Program-made: the position numbers and the translations under genes | Shown here: piece after piece, positions 45,285-56,125 of the stretch | Layout: each line of letters opens with the position of its first letter | Numbering within the stretch: the first letter of the stretch is position 1 | Assembly: GCA_964036315.1 (NCBI GenBank) | Contig: OZ038485.1 | Span: 78,511,960 to 78,575,959 of the forward strand | Length of the DNA stretch: 64,000 nt | Direction of reading: 5' to 3' | Source of the DNA: Acanthosepion esculentum | Lineage: Eukaryota; Mollusca; Cephalopoda; Sepiida; Sepiidae | The notes under the pieces: generated by a model | What the model saw: the letters and a program-made list of their open reading frames with translations, nothing else | The model's database searches: none | Told to the model about the DNA's origin: nothing

Positions 45285-45579
45285 GTAAGTACCCCCAAAC
45301 CATAGCAGTTATAAAAGTTGCGAGGGAGGTGCCGGTATAATGAGGGTCGAAGGCGGATATTAGTGGAGGTGTTCATAAAAAAAATACAGCAAGAAAAGCA
45401 AATAAACAAAAAACAAACAAACAAAACAAAAAACAGTCGTGCGCTTATTATAACAGCTAAAAAAATTGTCATGAGTCTTCCGTTGAAATTTTATGCATAT
45501 TTCAGACGAAAAATCAGCCCAATTTTTATGGTGGATTTTTTTCTTGTGTTTTAGCTACATGGATATACCCAAACCCCAG

Positions 45580-45664
45580 GCATGGGGGAATATCTGTGTG
45601 TAGGGGATTACATTTGCCTCTACTGTGAGGAAACTGAGGGATATGTGTATAGCGTCCAGTCAAG
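45580..45664 (+). CDS. candidate second exon: start of an Ins145_P3_rec-type domain
   Basis: Bounded by ccccag/GC and TCAAG/GTAAGT, the 85-base exon continues the phase of 45200-45284 (G+GC = Gly) and reads MGEYLCVGDYICLYCEET, then EGYVYSVQS. The pattern (F/Y)Lx(I/V)GDxxxLYxE...GY fits the first beta strands of the N-terminal suppressor domain of inositol trisphosphate receptors and their invertebrate paralogues. Phase, donor strength and motif agree, so a real gene start is plausible. It may be an ITPR-like paralogue rather than a canonical receptor. An alternative acceptor (gtgttttag at 45554) would not keep phase with exon 1. No further exon recognised downstream. Confidence 0.5.
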
Positions 45665-45834
45665 GTAAGTTCTTCCGGTTTTTTGTTTGGAATGTTTATA
45701 TATATATAATGTCTTTTTTTTTTCTCAACTTTTTATTCATCTTCGAGTTGTTAAGGAACATGTTTTCGAAACAATAACGATAAAGCTTAATTTGAGAAAT
45801 TTAGACAGCTCAAAAGATAAAGTTTTCTTCGCCT

Positions 45835-46165
45835 TCTTCTATATGCCATGTCTCTTCAAAACATAGGCGATCATGGCTCTCCACATTTTCCTGTCATTTG
45901 GCGTTCTTAATAAATTTGTCTTTTTGTTATATCTCCTAAATCTTGTTTCGCCATCAATTTACTCAGGCTCACTAAGTAGGTTATGCGTTATTTTCCTCTC
46001 TCCTTCTTACCTTCAATCTTTCCTGTGAGTATCAAATTTTAGAAGCCTTCTTTTCTCATGTGCTCTATAAATTTCAACTGCCTCATCCTGATGTTAAGTG
46101 TGACTTTTCTTTTTATTTTCATTTTCTGTAAAACTTCGTCGTTGTTCACATATTCATCCATGAAG
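45835..46165 (-). pseudogene. LINE-B C-terminal relic
   Basis: ggcgatcatggctctccaca, tttactcaggctcactaagt, ttgtgagtatcaaatttta-like and tctgtaaaacttcgtcgttg are the reverse of the LINE-B end in order. If the exons above are real, it sits in the following intron. Confidence 0.75.
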
Positions 46166-46370
46166 TTTTTAGAAAAAGACATTGTTTACAAAACAGTCAG
46201 ATTACAAGTTTAAGTATCTACCCTAAGAAACATTTTGCTAATGCGTATCACTTGATGTACATCCCTTATCACAAAAATAAAGCTTTATTTGTATGTTTCA
46301 TGCGATCAAGTTTCTTAGTGAACACCAAGAAAAATAAACAAAACGATGATATGGATGTCTACAAAACATA

Positions 46371-46440
46371 CACACACATACATACATACATACATACATA
46401 CATACATACATACATACATACATACAACACACACACACAG
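46371..46440. repeat. (TACA)n microsatellite flanked by AC
   Basis: About twelve cata units between short AC runs. Confidence 0.95.
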
Positions 46441-46692
46441 TGTGTGAAGGAAATTATGAGTTAAACTTTTGGAATGGTTTTCATTTTATTTTTAAAAAAA
46501 TGAAATATAATTAAACTTCATCCACAACAGTAAAATAATTATTTAACATTTGACCAAAGTCCAAACGGTTTGAATAAGCCTAAAATAAGGAAATGAAAAT
46601 TAGTGATTGTAGGCAGTTGTATATAAATGTCATGGATGTAGGCAAAATCCCACATAAATACATTATATGAGGCTTTCAGGAATTACAAATGT

Positions 46693-46695
<3 letters not shown>

Positions 46696-46780
<85 letters not shown>
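46696..46780. repeat. (AT)n, 85 bp
   Basis: Pure AT run. Confidence 0.95.
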
Positions 46781-46781
<1 letters not shown>

Positions 46782-46975
46782 CTACTAGTATGATTTTTTG
46801 AAAAATACATTGTCATGTTCCCGCGGATGGACCTTCACCATCAGAAAAATAATCTTATTTTCCGGGTGACAGCGAATCACTGGCGAAACCTGTTAGTCTA
46901 TCTGCATGCATATTTAAGGATGTATACGAAAATACATGCTTTGTATACATATACATATATTTTTCGGTGTGTGTG

Positions 46976-46979
<4 letters not shown>

Positions 46980-47030
<51 letters not shown>
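46980..47030. repeat. (AT)n, 51 bp
   Basis: AT run followed directly by acgaaaggaggcc and acgcgttttgtcc, a pattern like the other hammerhead-like sites. Confidence 0.9.
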
Positions 47031-47033
<3 letters not shown>

Positions 47034-47364
47034 GAAAGGAGGCCTTGTATTTACTAACGCGTTTTGTCCCCCCAAGTGATTTTATCAAAGTAAATGTAGA
47101 AATATTTATTTTGCAACTTGTTTATAAACAGAAAATAAAGTAGGAGAAAAATATCGGTAAAATAAAAAAATTTGAGTACGTTCTAAAATATTCTGTTTTT
47201 GCATGCAAAGGTAAACTATGGAGACTGCTAAATGACATAATTCGAAATTTATGGTTTAAAGCTTCAAATTCACCTGAGGAAAGAGCATTTGAAAGAACAG
47301 TTTAAAACAAGTTTTACAAGGCGTATATCAATGTAATGGCGACGCTATGCATGCGTTCTCTCTC

Positions 47365-47367
<3 letters not shown>

Positions 47368-47428
<61 letters not shown>
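47368..47428. repeat. (AT)n, 61 bp
   Basis: Pure AT run. Confidence 0.95.
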
Positions 47429-47431
<3 letters not shown>

Positions 47432-47549
47432 ACAATAAAAATTATTAAAAAAATTGAAATCTTCAGACACACTGGGTTGTAGATTAATATTCTTTCGTTT
47501 TATTATTATTATTATTATTTCATTTAGATTCTTCGGCTAGTTTCGGTCA

Positions 47550-47551
<2 letters not shown>

Positions 47552-47597
<46 letters not shown>
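47552..47597. repeat. (AT)n, 46 bp
   Basis: AT run 30 bases before a hammerhead-like motif. Confidence 0.95.
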
Positions 47598-47598
<1 letters not shown>

Positions 47599-47628
47599 CA
47601 AACAAATTATACATATTTGTTTTTCATT

Positions 47629-47675
47629 CTGACCAGAAGACGCCTACCTAACTAACGAAGGCGAAACGCTTTGTC
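47629..47675 (+). other. hammerhead-like motif
   Basis: ctgaccagaagacgcct then acgaaggcgaaacgc: CTGA, a possible stem II (GCCT/AGGC) and GAAAC, in the order of a hammerhead core. Two extra bases sit in the CUGANGA box. Probably decayed. Confidence 0.3.
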
Positions 47676-47699
47676 AATAAAATGGTTCTCCACTCTTGT

Positions 47700-48640
47700 T
47701 TGGATTCTATATCCTAAAACGTGTGTCTGTGTGTATTATTTTAATTAAGTCTGGAAAAACGCAATTTTTATAGTTTCTTGTAAGGAGAGGATTTATATTG
47801 ATGGTGCAGCTGTATGCATTTTTTTTTTCAATACGAATTTGTCAAATGATTCTGTCGCTCCTTGTCTTTCTCCTTATTCTCTGATTTTCCATCTCATTCC
47901 CTTCTATTTCTTGCTCTCTCTGACTATTTTCTCATCTTTTACTAAATATAGGCCATAGTAAAATACACTGTTTTATAAGGAACTCATTTATAATTAATTC
48001 TATAAATTTGACTGTATATTAAACAAATCCAATAATGACGTCATTGTGAGTTAAGGGAGTCAAACAAAAAAGAAAAAAAAAAGCATAAACAGTTAAACAA
48101 AAAGAGTTACTAAATACGTCATTTTATGATGTATTCCAGATTTCCAATTCTGTTAGTTTAGTGTTTTTATTTTCTATTTCTTTTAAACATTAACAAAAAT
48201 GTTAAACAGCCATTTATGATTCTTCAGTATTAATTCTTGCTTAAAAATTAAGGAACCAGGGAGCTCAAACCCCACCAGGAAACTCTCAATCATCTGCGAA
48301 TTAAAGGCGCTTACTGTAGCGCTTTTGTGTGATTAACAAACCATTTGATAGATCGCTCTTTTCTTGTTAACGACAAATTTGATCTCCATGCCAGCGTGAC
48401 ACTGGTCGCGAGGACTGGCCAAATTTTGTTCTTGGCTCATATGCACACGTATGTGAATGGTCGCCCCAACTAAAAATCGATCCTGTGTTGTATCCTGTCT
48501 CTGTGGAAAGGCAAGGGTAAGTGGTTACGTTTGGATGGGATAGTTGATCTCTAGCCCAGTTGTACATTTTCTCGGACTGCCTTTTTTATTGCGTTGATAC
48601 TATTTCTTTTTCAAATTCAAGTGTATCATTGTTCCTAACT
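47700..48640. other. mostly unrecognised; possible tRNA-like SINE
   Basis: At 48250-48275 gggagctcaaaccccacc resembles an inverted B box. A 66-codon minus frame (48367-48567) and an opposite 45-codon frame reading WPNFVLGSYAHVCEWSPQLK are open, but I recognise neither. Confidence 0.35.
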
Positions 48641-48649
48641 TGTCTTGCT

Positions 48650-49250
48650 TGTATATTATTATAATTATTATCTTTATTATCGAGTACAACAGCATCACAC
48701 CAACAAAATGACGCTTGGGTATATACATACGAAACGTAATATACCCATAACGATGCACTCTATAAGAGTATATCAGGCACATACCCCACAGCCAAATGTA
48801 CATGACTTGGTGACAGGTTGTAATAAAAGCAGAGCATATTCTTGCAAGTGGTGCCCAGTTAGATATACCTCCAGGTCGAGTAAACAAGTCGCTCAGCAGA
48901 AGATTTCCGATTTAGGGTATTATCAAGTATCTAGGTGCAACTCGCAAGTTGCCTTGGCTGCTTCATCCTTTAAACATAAAAAACCTTGACACACGATCAC
49001 GAGATTTATTCCCTGCTCATGTTCATAAAAAGAAATGCGCCGTTCGCCAGCCTCAACTTGTTAAGGTCAGGCAACAGACAAACAAATCTGTGGTACTGAT
49101 CGGTTTATTTACTGTGGACCGTTTTAATTCACCGAGGCGAAACATGTGCATGTTAACAGGTCCAATCAATTAAAATCAGAGGCCATAAGAGAAATGCATG
49201 GTGTAGCATCAGAATATTTAGTATCATTGCTAGTCAAAAATTATTATTTT
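48650..49250 (+). repeat. dispersed repeat R1, copy 3 (longest)
   Basis: cagcatcacaccaacaaaat, gacttggtgacaggttgtaa, taaggtcaggcaacagacaa, accgaggcgaaacatgtgca and aaaatcagaggccataagag follow copy 1. It continues beyond it to about 49.24 kb. Confidence 0.75.
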
Positions 49251-50539
49251 TCATCCGCCACAGTTATGTTACTGATAACTGGCTTCAGTGAACAAGATTC
49301 TATGAACTGTTTTGTGCATTTTTCGCATTTCTCATGGCATCAGGATTCTCATTCTTGCTGTTGCGTTGCTCTTCTGTTTCTTGTCAAAGAGGTTCTTCCA
49401 TTCGCATCCTATTATTTTCCTTTTAGATTCCTCCTCTGTTTCATTTTGAATCCTTTCAGTTACACATTCTCTCATAGCAGCTCTTCGTGTATTAGCTTCT
49501 TCCTATTTCATTTTGTCTCCTTTTCGCTCTCTCTTTCTCTCTCGCAGATCTTCTCTCCTCCTATTACCCTCTTCTTCTGTCACATTAGTTAGTCTCTGAG
49601 CTGCGCGTCTCCTGGCTTGTGTTCCTAGTGTTTCACGACGTTCCTGCGATGCCTGTGAATATCATTGCATATCAGCCTCCCACTGTGCCTGATCCTGAGA
49701 TAGGCCTAATCACTGCCTTCATTTTCGCTCTCGTTCTAACCTTCTCCATTCTTCAAGCGAATTTTCCATTTTATGATACTGAATGAACAAACTTTTCTAA
49801 AATGAACAAAACAATGTAAAATAGGGAAATATTTAAATTTAGTTCTATAGAGCAAGATTTTGTTGTATCTTAGACACCAGGTCGAAACTAAAATGTATTT
49901 AAATAATGAGGACTTGTAATTACACCTACATATTTATACTAAATTTAATAGTTATTCAATTATATATTTAGAGGGTAAAATTGTGTTGAATCTAGGATAC
50001 CACAATTCACAGGAAATATATAGTGACTAATGCGTTTTCTGTGGCAAAATTAATAAAAACCCCGTGATATAATTTTGAAAGTAATTGTTATTTGTAAATA
50101 ATTGCAATAATATCTATACTTCATTGATTACTCCTTGAATTATATAAATCATTTTTTTTCCAATATTTTTATGTTAAAAATTTATGTGTTGATTAGAGCA
50201 TTGAAATGGAAATATTTCTCGGGAGAAAAAGATTAGAAACAGAACGACAAAGTCAATGACCAAGCCTATTTCAAGACCAAGTTGGGGCAAGACGATCACT
50301 TAACAAAGATATTTGAATGTCTCACTTGAACAAATAAGACGGCAATCTAAGAAACGTAGGAATAAAGGAACTGGTTAATTCAAGGGTTCGTTTTTTTCGG
50401 GAAGTAATTTTGTCTAAATGGTGATAAATATTTTATTTTGTATAGATTATTAAAACGACTAAATTTACTAACTTAAATTGAATTACCTCACTTCCCACTA
50501 CAGATGGGAAAGGAAATATAAAAACAAATACATATTGAT
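49251..50539. other. unrecognised; pyrimidine-rich then AT-rich
   Basis: 49.3-49.8 kb is C/T-rich. On the minus strand it gives broken Glu/Arg-rich frames (REDLREREREK) of unknown origin. 49.8-50.5 kb is AT-rich without features. Confidence 0.35.
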
Positions 50540-50690
50540 AGTTATTCTAGGCTTTTAGTGATTATTATTGAGGGAGAGAGCAATGCGGCGGTGGGATACA
50601 AATATATAAAGCCCAATATATCCGTCATGATACCCTGTCTGACGGCTAATTGTTATTATTTTGCGTGACAGTTTCTGCCCTTGTGCATCT
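50540..50690 (+). repeat. dispersed repeat R1, copy 4 (5' part)
   Basis: attattattgagggagagag, gatacaaatatataaagccc and aatatatccgtcatgatacc match the start of copy 1 at 6.42-6.5 kb. Confidence 0.6.
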
Positions 50691-51395
50691 TGTCTCTTTC
50701 TCTGCATTATAACAATAATATTATGACAAGAATCTCTCTGGGTATATTCCTTTTCTGAATAATATACAAAGTTTTGAAACCCAAACATACACACACACCT
50801 ACCTATTCCAAAACTTATCCGGTGTAATAGCCCAAAATATACCTCTTCGAAAACATACCCGTGTATAGTTTAATTTAGTCTAGAATAAGCCTCAAGGTAA
50901 ACTGGGTCTAATTTAATTAATACTTCGGGGTATAAAATAATCTAGTCACAATTATACTCACTTCAGTCAGGTTATACCTACTTTTGCTTTTATTAGCAAC
51001 AATTGTTTTTCTGAAATAGAATTTTGTGATGTCTCCAGTTGACAAACTACTAATCATCGATGATATGAACTCATTCAGCAGTTATCAGATATACATGATG
51101 CTGAAAAGGAATTTAACTTTTTCGTTTGATACAGCTATTGGCCGAAAGTAAACAGAGTGCTCTCGAGTATGCAAAATGGTTCATAAGAACTTATATTTCT
51201 CAATCTTTGAATTGTTTGATTTCATATGAATCTTATTAAATAGGTAAAAGAGAGTGTATATTCTAGAAGTCATTTTAGCCTAGCCCATTTTATAACCGGT
51301 GGTATAAACTGGCCTAGTCTAACATATCCCATCTATAAAACAACATTACATAGAATAGTCTAGGGTGTACTTTGGTCTGTTACAGTGGGGTTATT
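50691..51395. other. unrecognised stretch
   Basis: Several near-repeats of tagtctagaataagcc-like and tagcctagcccatttt-like sequence (50.87-51.37 kb). No coding signal. Confidence 0.35.
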
Positions 51396-51399
51396 TTTG

Positions 51400-51960
51400 T
51401 TTTAATCATTTCACTCTAATCAAGGCGATAATGCCACTAGGACGCAAGAATTACTGAGTGAAAGAGAGTGAGAAGACCTTAGCAAGATGAAGATAAATGA
51501 CAAAAGTACAGAATTAAGACGGGTGGCGATTGGCGTTACATTCAAATTTTTCAAGATTGTCGGTGTCAGGGAAGTAAGAAATCGGAAGGGAGTTTCACAG
51601 ATGGAAGTGCCAGAAAAGAAATTATTAGAATATAATATACGGATGCATTTCAGCTATTTCAACAGTAAAACGGCGAGACATAATTGCCAATCTAGTAGCA
51701 TGTTTAAATTCAAATGAAAACAGTTTTGTTTTGGAGGCGTTAAAATTTATAAGCCATTCCTTGCTCCAGTTAACCACTGACTGAAAGTTCTTTTCGAGAG
51801 CAGTTGCTAGTTTTACTGTCGGTCTTAATACTAAGACTGTCGTAAATAGTTGTGTCATCAGCATAAATACCTAATTGGGGACCGATGACATCAGGAAGGT
51901 CGTTGATGAACATAAGCAACAAGAAGTAGATAGGATTGCCTGTCGTCTGGTTCATATTCC
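51400..51960 (-). pseudogene. LINE-A RT with internal deletion
   Basis: From 51960 downward the minus strand reads MNQTTGNPIYFLLLMFINDL, PDVIGPQLGIYADDTTIYDS (RT catalytic YADD intact), a frameshift, then NFQSVVNWSKEWLINFNASK and TKLFSFEF. It jumps at once to KHATRLAIMSRRFTVEIAEM, which lies some 150 residues further on in the full protein. About 450 bp were deleted. The 3' tail ends at 51420. Confidence 0.85.
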
Positions 51961-51964
51961 CATT

Positions 51965-52090
51965 CTGTCTTTTGAAAAGGAGTAGGAGTTTCTCTTGTTC
52001 ATTCTAAATTAATTAAATTCTCTTTCACTGCCAGTAGCCGCTTGCGTCCTAGTAGCATTATTGCCTTGCTTGGGGGAAATTGGTTTTAAA
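51965..52090 (+). repeat. LINE-A 3' tail, opposite orientation
   Basis: ttgcgtcctagtagcattat and tgccttgcttgggggaaatt are the 3' UTR of LINE-A reading plus. A second copy therefore meets the minus-strand copy head to head. Confidence 0.65.
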
Positions 52091-52224
52091 AAAGTCCAAG
52101 AATAAAACTTTAGGGGACCCCGCATTAATGTCAAATGGACTAAAGTAGTGTTGGTGATGTTTTTTTTTTACTTTTTAATCCAAATGATTCTGCAGTATAT
52201 AACGTTACTCTTTCCACTAACTTC

Positions 52225-52475
52225 ATCATTTATGTGCCGTGTCTCTTCAGGATGTAGGCGATCATGGCTCTCCACGAATTTCTATCCCTTGTAACTCTAA
52301 GCAAGGTTTTATCTATATACCACCCTTCCTTGTCCTCGCTCGGCCATCCGTTGACACCTCTGGGTAAGTTGCTCGCTGTTTTCCCCTTCTCCTTCCTCAA
52401 TGCGCCCTGTGAGTATTAAGGTTTTCAAGCTGCCCTTCTTCATAACCGATCTCAAGTATTAGATCATCCCGACTT
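52225..52475 (-). pseudogene. LINE-B C-terminal relic
   Basis: tgccgtgtctcttcaggatg, gcgatcatggctctccacga and ccatccgttgacacctctgg in order; the reverse of the LINE-B end. Confidence 0.7.
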
Positions 52476-52507
52476 TCTCAAGCTGCATTAATGATTTTAT
52501 TCTGAGA

Positions 52508-52648
52508 TATATAAAAGTGAACATAGAAGTCAACACTTAGAAGTGACAGGCTGTTTCATGCTAGAAGCAACCGCCAGTCCTGACGATTGCTTCTAGCATG
52601 AAACAGCCTGTCGCCTCCAAGTGTTGACTTCTTTGTTCACTTTTATAT
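52508..52648. repeat. hairpin with about 62-bp arms
   Basis: The inner 22 bases of each arm are exact (ctgtttcatgctagaagcaa and its partner). The outer parts (agtcaacactt / aagtgttgact, gtgaac / gttcac) have scattered mismatches. Loop ccgccagtcctgacga. It lies just beyond the end of the gypsy LTR. Confidence 0.9.
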
Positions 52649-52668
52649 TTACACACGCTCTATCTCTG

Positions 52669-52890
52669 TGTTGTGGAGTTATTTCCACAATAGAAATTGT
52701 AGTTGGACTAAATGCGTCCTAAATAGGTTAAACGTACAGAAACGTTAGGAACTTGTAATAAAATGTTACGCAGAGTAATCGAGTTGTGGTCGCTGAACTC
52801 TACTCCTGCTTCTCGACTACTCCTGACTCCTACTTATAATAGGTGGGAGAGTCTATTATCTAGACAAGGTGTCTTTCACTATAACAACCC
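52669..52890 (-). mobile_element. candidate 3' LTR of the gypsy element
   Basis: On the minus strand, a purine tract (aggaggggg) about 90 bases after the integrase stop is followed by TGTTATAGTGAAAGACACC. A candidate end, ccacaaca, lies about 220 bases on, giving TG...CA ends. cctattataagtagg could be its TATA box. There is no second LTR in the window to confirm the boundaries. Confidence 0.5.
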
Positions 52891-52981
52891 CCTCCTAAAA
52901 CTTTACTCCGTAGGAGAAAAAGTTTTAATTTTTTATTTTATTTTATTTTTTTACAGAAAAGAAAAAAAAACCCAAAAAACT

Positions 52982-54181
52982 TCATTTTTTTAGCAACATC
53001 GTAGCGTATCTCCTACGTTTTGGATCCATTATTAAATGACCTATTGCCTTTCTTTTTCTCTTGGATCGGCGTACCTCAGGTAACATCGTTGCTGGCGTTG
53101 GAAGATCAAACGTATCAAAAATCACCTCCATAGGTGTTTCTTCAACTGGAGCGCTGTCAACCGCGTCTGAAGAGCGTCGTCTGATCTGGTTAATGTGCCG
53201 TCTGCACGTAAATTTTTCACCTTTCACGAAGTACATCATGTTGCCAATCCGCTTTTCTATTTTTCCACTCTCCCAGAATGATTTATTCTGTTTATATACC
53301 TTAAAGTATACTTTTTCACCAGGATTGTATTTCTTTACTTGAATAAATTTTTCTGTACCTGGCTTTGTCTTTTTCGGTAATAATTTGTCGAAGACAGATC
53401 TTACCCGACGTGCAAACATCACCTCGGCTGGCGATTGTGAGGCTGGTGTTGCGTTATTTGGGGTAAGTCTGTATACCTGCAGAAACTTCTGTAGGACTTC
53501 ATCTGCAGGTATTTCCCTAGCTTTCTTTAAAGCTCTTTTAAGGGTGTCCACAAATTTTTCCGATAACCCGTTAGATCTTGGGTGATATGGAGCTCTGGTA
53601 ATATGTTCGACATTGTATTCCTTGCAGAAATCTTTAAATTGTTTCGACGTAAATTGACTTCCGTTGTCCGTCACAATTGTGTCTACTACACCAAACCTTG
53701 CGAACAATTCCAGCAGGAAGTTTTTCGTACTTTGCGTCGTCGGCTTTCTTATTCTTTGTATCTCAGGCCATTTTGAGAAACTATCCACTACTATGATGTA
53801 ATGGTATCCATTCAGTGGACCTGCAAAATCCACATGCAACCTAGACCATCGTAGGTCTGTTTTTGGCCAGGGATTAAATTTTACTGGTAGTGCCTTTGCA
53901 GCCAAAGCACAACCTTTACATTTTGCTACTGCATTCTCAATGTCCCTGTCCATATTCGGCCAATAAACAAAACTTCGCATTAGGCTCTTCATCCTAGTGC
54001 TGCCTGGATGACCAGTATGGAAATCTTTTAATATTTGTTTCTGGAGTGTGTATGGAATCACCACACGTTCTCTATATAACAATACTGAATCGCAAAGCGA
54101 AAACACATTTGTTGTGTATTGGTCCCTCTTGGCTATTTTTTCTTTCCATGTTTGTGTATTTAATTCATTTTTTATCCGCAT
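52982..54181 (-). CDS. Ty3/gypsy-type integrase, intact 399-codon frame
   Basis: Order along the protein: residues about 1-45 lead-in; HHCC zinc finger with H-x3-H (FHTGH) and C-x2-C (CKGC) at about 53-92; RNase H-fold core with catalytic Asp in HVDFAGP (about 117), Asp in VTDNGSQF (about 175) and Glu in NGLSEKFVDTLK (about 210). Next is the C-terminal domain GEKVYFKVYKQNKSFW, then KRIGNMMYFVKG and CRRHINQIRRRS. A basic tail (RRSKRKRK, PKRRR) ends it. Gag, protease, RT and RNase H are absent upstream, so the start is not the native polyprotein start. The frame beyond Met1 runs only a few codons before stops. No frameshift in 1.2 kb sets it apart from every other relic here. It is either a recent 5'-truncated insertion or retained for some use. 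Confidence 0.9.
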   Translation of the reverse strand: MRIKNELNTQTWKEKIAKRDQYTTNVFSLCDSVLLYRERVVIPYTLQKQILKDFHTGHPGSTRMKSLMRSFVYWPNMDRDIENAVAKCKGCALAAKALPVKFNPWPKTDLRWSRLHVDFAGPLNGYHYIIVVDSFSKWPEIQRIRKPTTQSTKNFLLELFARFGVVDTIVTDNGSQFTSKQFKDFCKEYNVEHITRAPYHPRSNGLSEKFVDTLKRALKKAREIPADEVLQKFLQVYRLTPNNATPASQSPAEVMFARRVRSVFDKLLPKKTKPGTEKFIQVKKYNPGEKVYFKVYKQNKSFWESGKIEKRIGNMMYFVKGEKFTCRRHINQIRRRSSDAVDSAPVEETPMEVIFDTFDLPTPATMLPEVRRSKRKRKAIGHLIMDPKRRRYATMLLKK

Positions 54182-54965
54182 GCAGACGGTTTGCTCTCAG
54201 TATTAGTCCTGTAAAAAGAAATTAAATATCATAATTTTTTTAAGGAAATGATTTCTAAAGTAATTAGCATTTCATTTTATCTCACGGAGAAATTTAACAA
54301 GGAAAGAAAATAAGGTAAGAAATGTTATTGTTGTATAAAATTAATCAAAATTGTTATCTGTTATGATAACTTAGTTTTTAAATTATAATTTAACTTTATA
54401 ATAAAAAGGGTAAAATTATAATTAAATAAAAAAGTGGTTTAAAATGAAGCAGTTAAGTAATGTAAGTTCTTTCATGCAATGTTTATAGTCTAGAAATATT
54501 TTTCCTTATCAATATTTGGTAAAATTGAAAATATCATAACACAAATCTTATAAAACCCAACAAGATGACTTTTATAAAAACATTGCAGGACTTGTATTTT
54601 TCACATAATATACTTGTACAAATAGCATGTCGGATTTTAATACGACACATAGTAGTTCAGTGAAAAGGGCTTGACCAATTCCTTTATCCACCGATTTTCA
54701 AAGAAAAAAAAGAGAACGAGAAACAGGAAACAAAGAAGATCCACCAGAAGAAAGACAAACAGAAAGATTAACAAATAGAAAGTAAGACAGACATAAAAAA
54801 AATAAAACCAACAGAAAGAGGAAGTCGAGCAGAGAAAAAGAATTAAAATTCAAGACAAAGAAAAAATGGTCGTGGTAATATGGTTGTGCTTTTTTGGAAA
54901 CCATTAAGAGTAGCCAGAACTTCCCAATATTTTTGACAATGTAATTTCTGCAATAAACACTGACA
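54182..54965. other. AT-rich, then purine-rich stretch
   Basis: 54.70-54.87 kb is A/G-rich on the plus strand (agaaagacaaacagaaagat). The 112-codon minus frame across it is low complexity. A pyrimidine tract ending cag on the minus strand (tttctttttacag, about 54210) could be an acceptor ahead of the integrase frame. Confidence 0.4.
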
Positions 54966-54969
54966 GATT

Positions 54970-55345
54970 TAGTTAACATGAAGAGACTTGAAGCAATAGA
55001 AATGTGCGATTTACAAAAGGATGCTGAGTATACCATAGTCCGGACATATGAGCAACGACAACATTTTAGAAATTAGAAACAAAAAGGAAACTCACACTTA
55101 ACATCAAGAAGAGACAGTTGTTGTTTCTAGGGCATATAATGAGGTAAGATGGGTTGGAAAATCTGATACCCACACTACAGATTGAAGGCCAGAAAGACAG
55201 AGGAAAACAACGCATAACATAGTGAGTTTGAGTAAATGGATGACGGAACAGTTTAGGAGAATAACAGAAAGACAAAATTGATTTAGAGCTACAAGGGTCA
55301 GGAAGTTGTGGAGATCCATGATCACCTACATCCTGATATAACAAC
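54970..55345 (+). pseudogene. LINE-B C-terminal relic
   Basis: gagacttgaagcaatagaaa, tttctagggcatataatgag, gagtttgagtaaatggatga and gtggagatccatgatcacct are the plus-strand end blocks of LINE-B. Stops in all frames. Confidence 0.75.
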
Positions 55346-55877
55346 GACACCTAACGATCATACTATTTAGTGACAAGCAAAATATATATAACTATCTTTG
55401 TAAAGACCAAAATAACAAATACAACTTTCTCCCAAAATGTTACAGGTGTTGTCAGTAAACTTTACTTTCACCACATTGATGACATTACTGACTACAACAG
55501 TCAATTTTTGGTTACTCGTTAATAAGATTAGCATCTTATTACATTTCTATAATTTATTAATTAAAAAAACAGTCAAACAATCTGTTGAGTGGATGAAATC
55601 AGCCACATGTATATCGACCGATGCCAAACATTCGGCACACATTCATTTTACGATTGACTTGATCATCTCCGATCGACACTGTGATAATATTTACTCAACG
55701 GGAAAAATGCACAAAACGTATGAGCCAGCCTTGATCGCAATCACAAAACAACAAATAATGAATCGACGCTCATTTCATGACGGTTATGCTCGAATCCAGA
55801 ATGTCTGATAGAAATTAAAATGCATACATTGAAAATAATTAATCATTTGTCTAGCATTTGTCTAGTTTTGTTGTCTA
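55346..55877. other. unrecognised stretch
   Basis: The 123-codon plus frame at 55437-55808 has no recognised motif; I do not call it a gene. Confidence 0.35.
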
Positions 55878-55879
55878 TA

Positions 55880-56125
55880 CAGTAAAACCTCGAATTAATG
55901 ATCCCAGAACGAGAGGACTCCGGATTTAACTAAAAAATTTTCAAAATTTATTTAAAGTTATATAATAACTTAAAAATAAAATACAAATAGATATATACTG
56001 TATTTACAATAATTTTGTACTGTACTGGGTGTATTTAGGCCACGGGAAAAGGTGCTTCAATTTATCGGAAAAACGGCATTAACGGACAATCTTCCCTATT
56101 AGTCCGTTAAATTGAGGTTCCACTG
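55880..56125. mobile_element. 246-bp pogo/Tigger-like MITE
   Basis: The ends CAGTAAAACCTCGAATTAAT and, inverted, CAGTGGAACCTCAATTTAAC are terminal repeats, flanked by TA (55878-55879 and 56126-56127). The CAGT...CCTCGA pattern is typical of pogo-group termini. Internal sequence has no coding capacity. Confidence 0.9.

Noticed and set aside
49146..49592. 148-codon plus-strand frame rich in Ser, Phe and Leu
   Set aside because: Produced by a pyrimidine-rich tract. No signal peptide logic, no domain, and the start lies inside repeat R1.
49500..49800. Helitron-type Glu/Arg repeat region on the minus strand
   Set aside because: Some REREREK-like stretches appear, but the frame is broken and no Rep or helicase motif follows.
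55437..55808. 123-codon plus frame as a gene
   Set aside because: No recognised motif, AT-rich codons, no paralogue in the window and no splice or promoter evidence.
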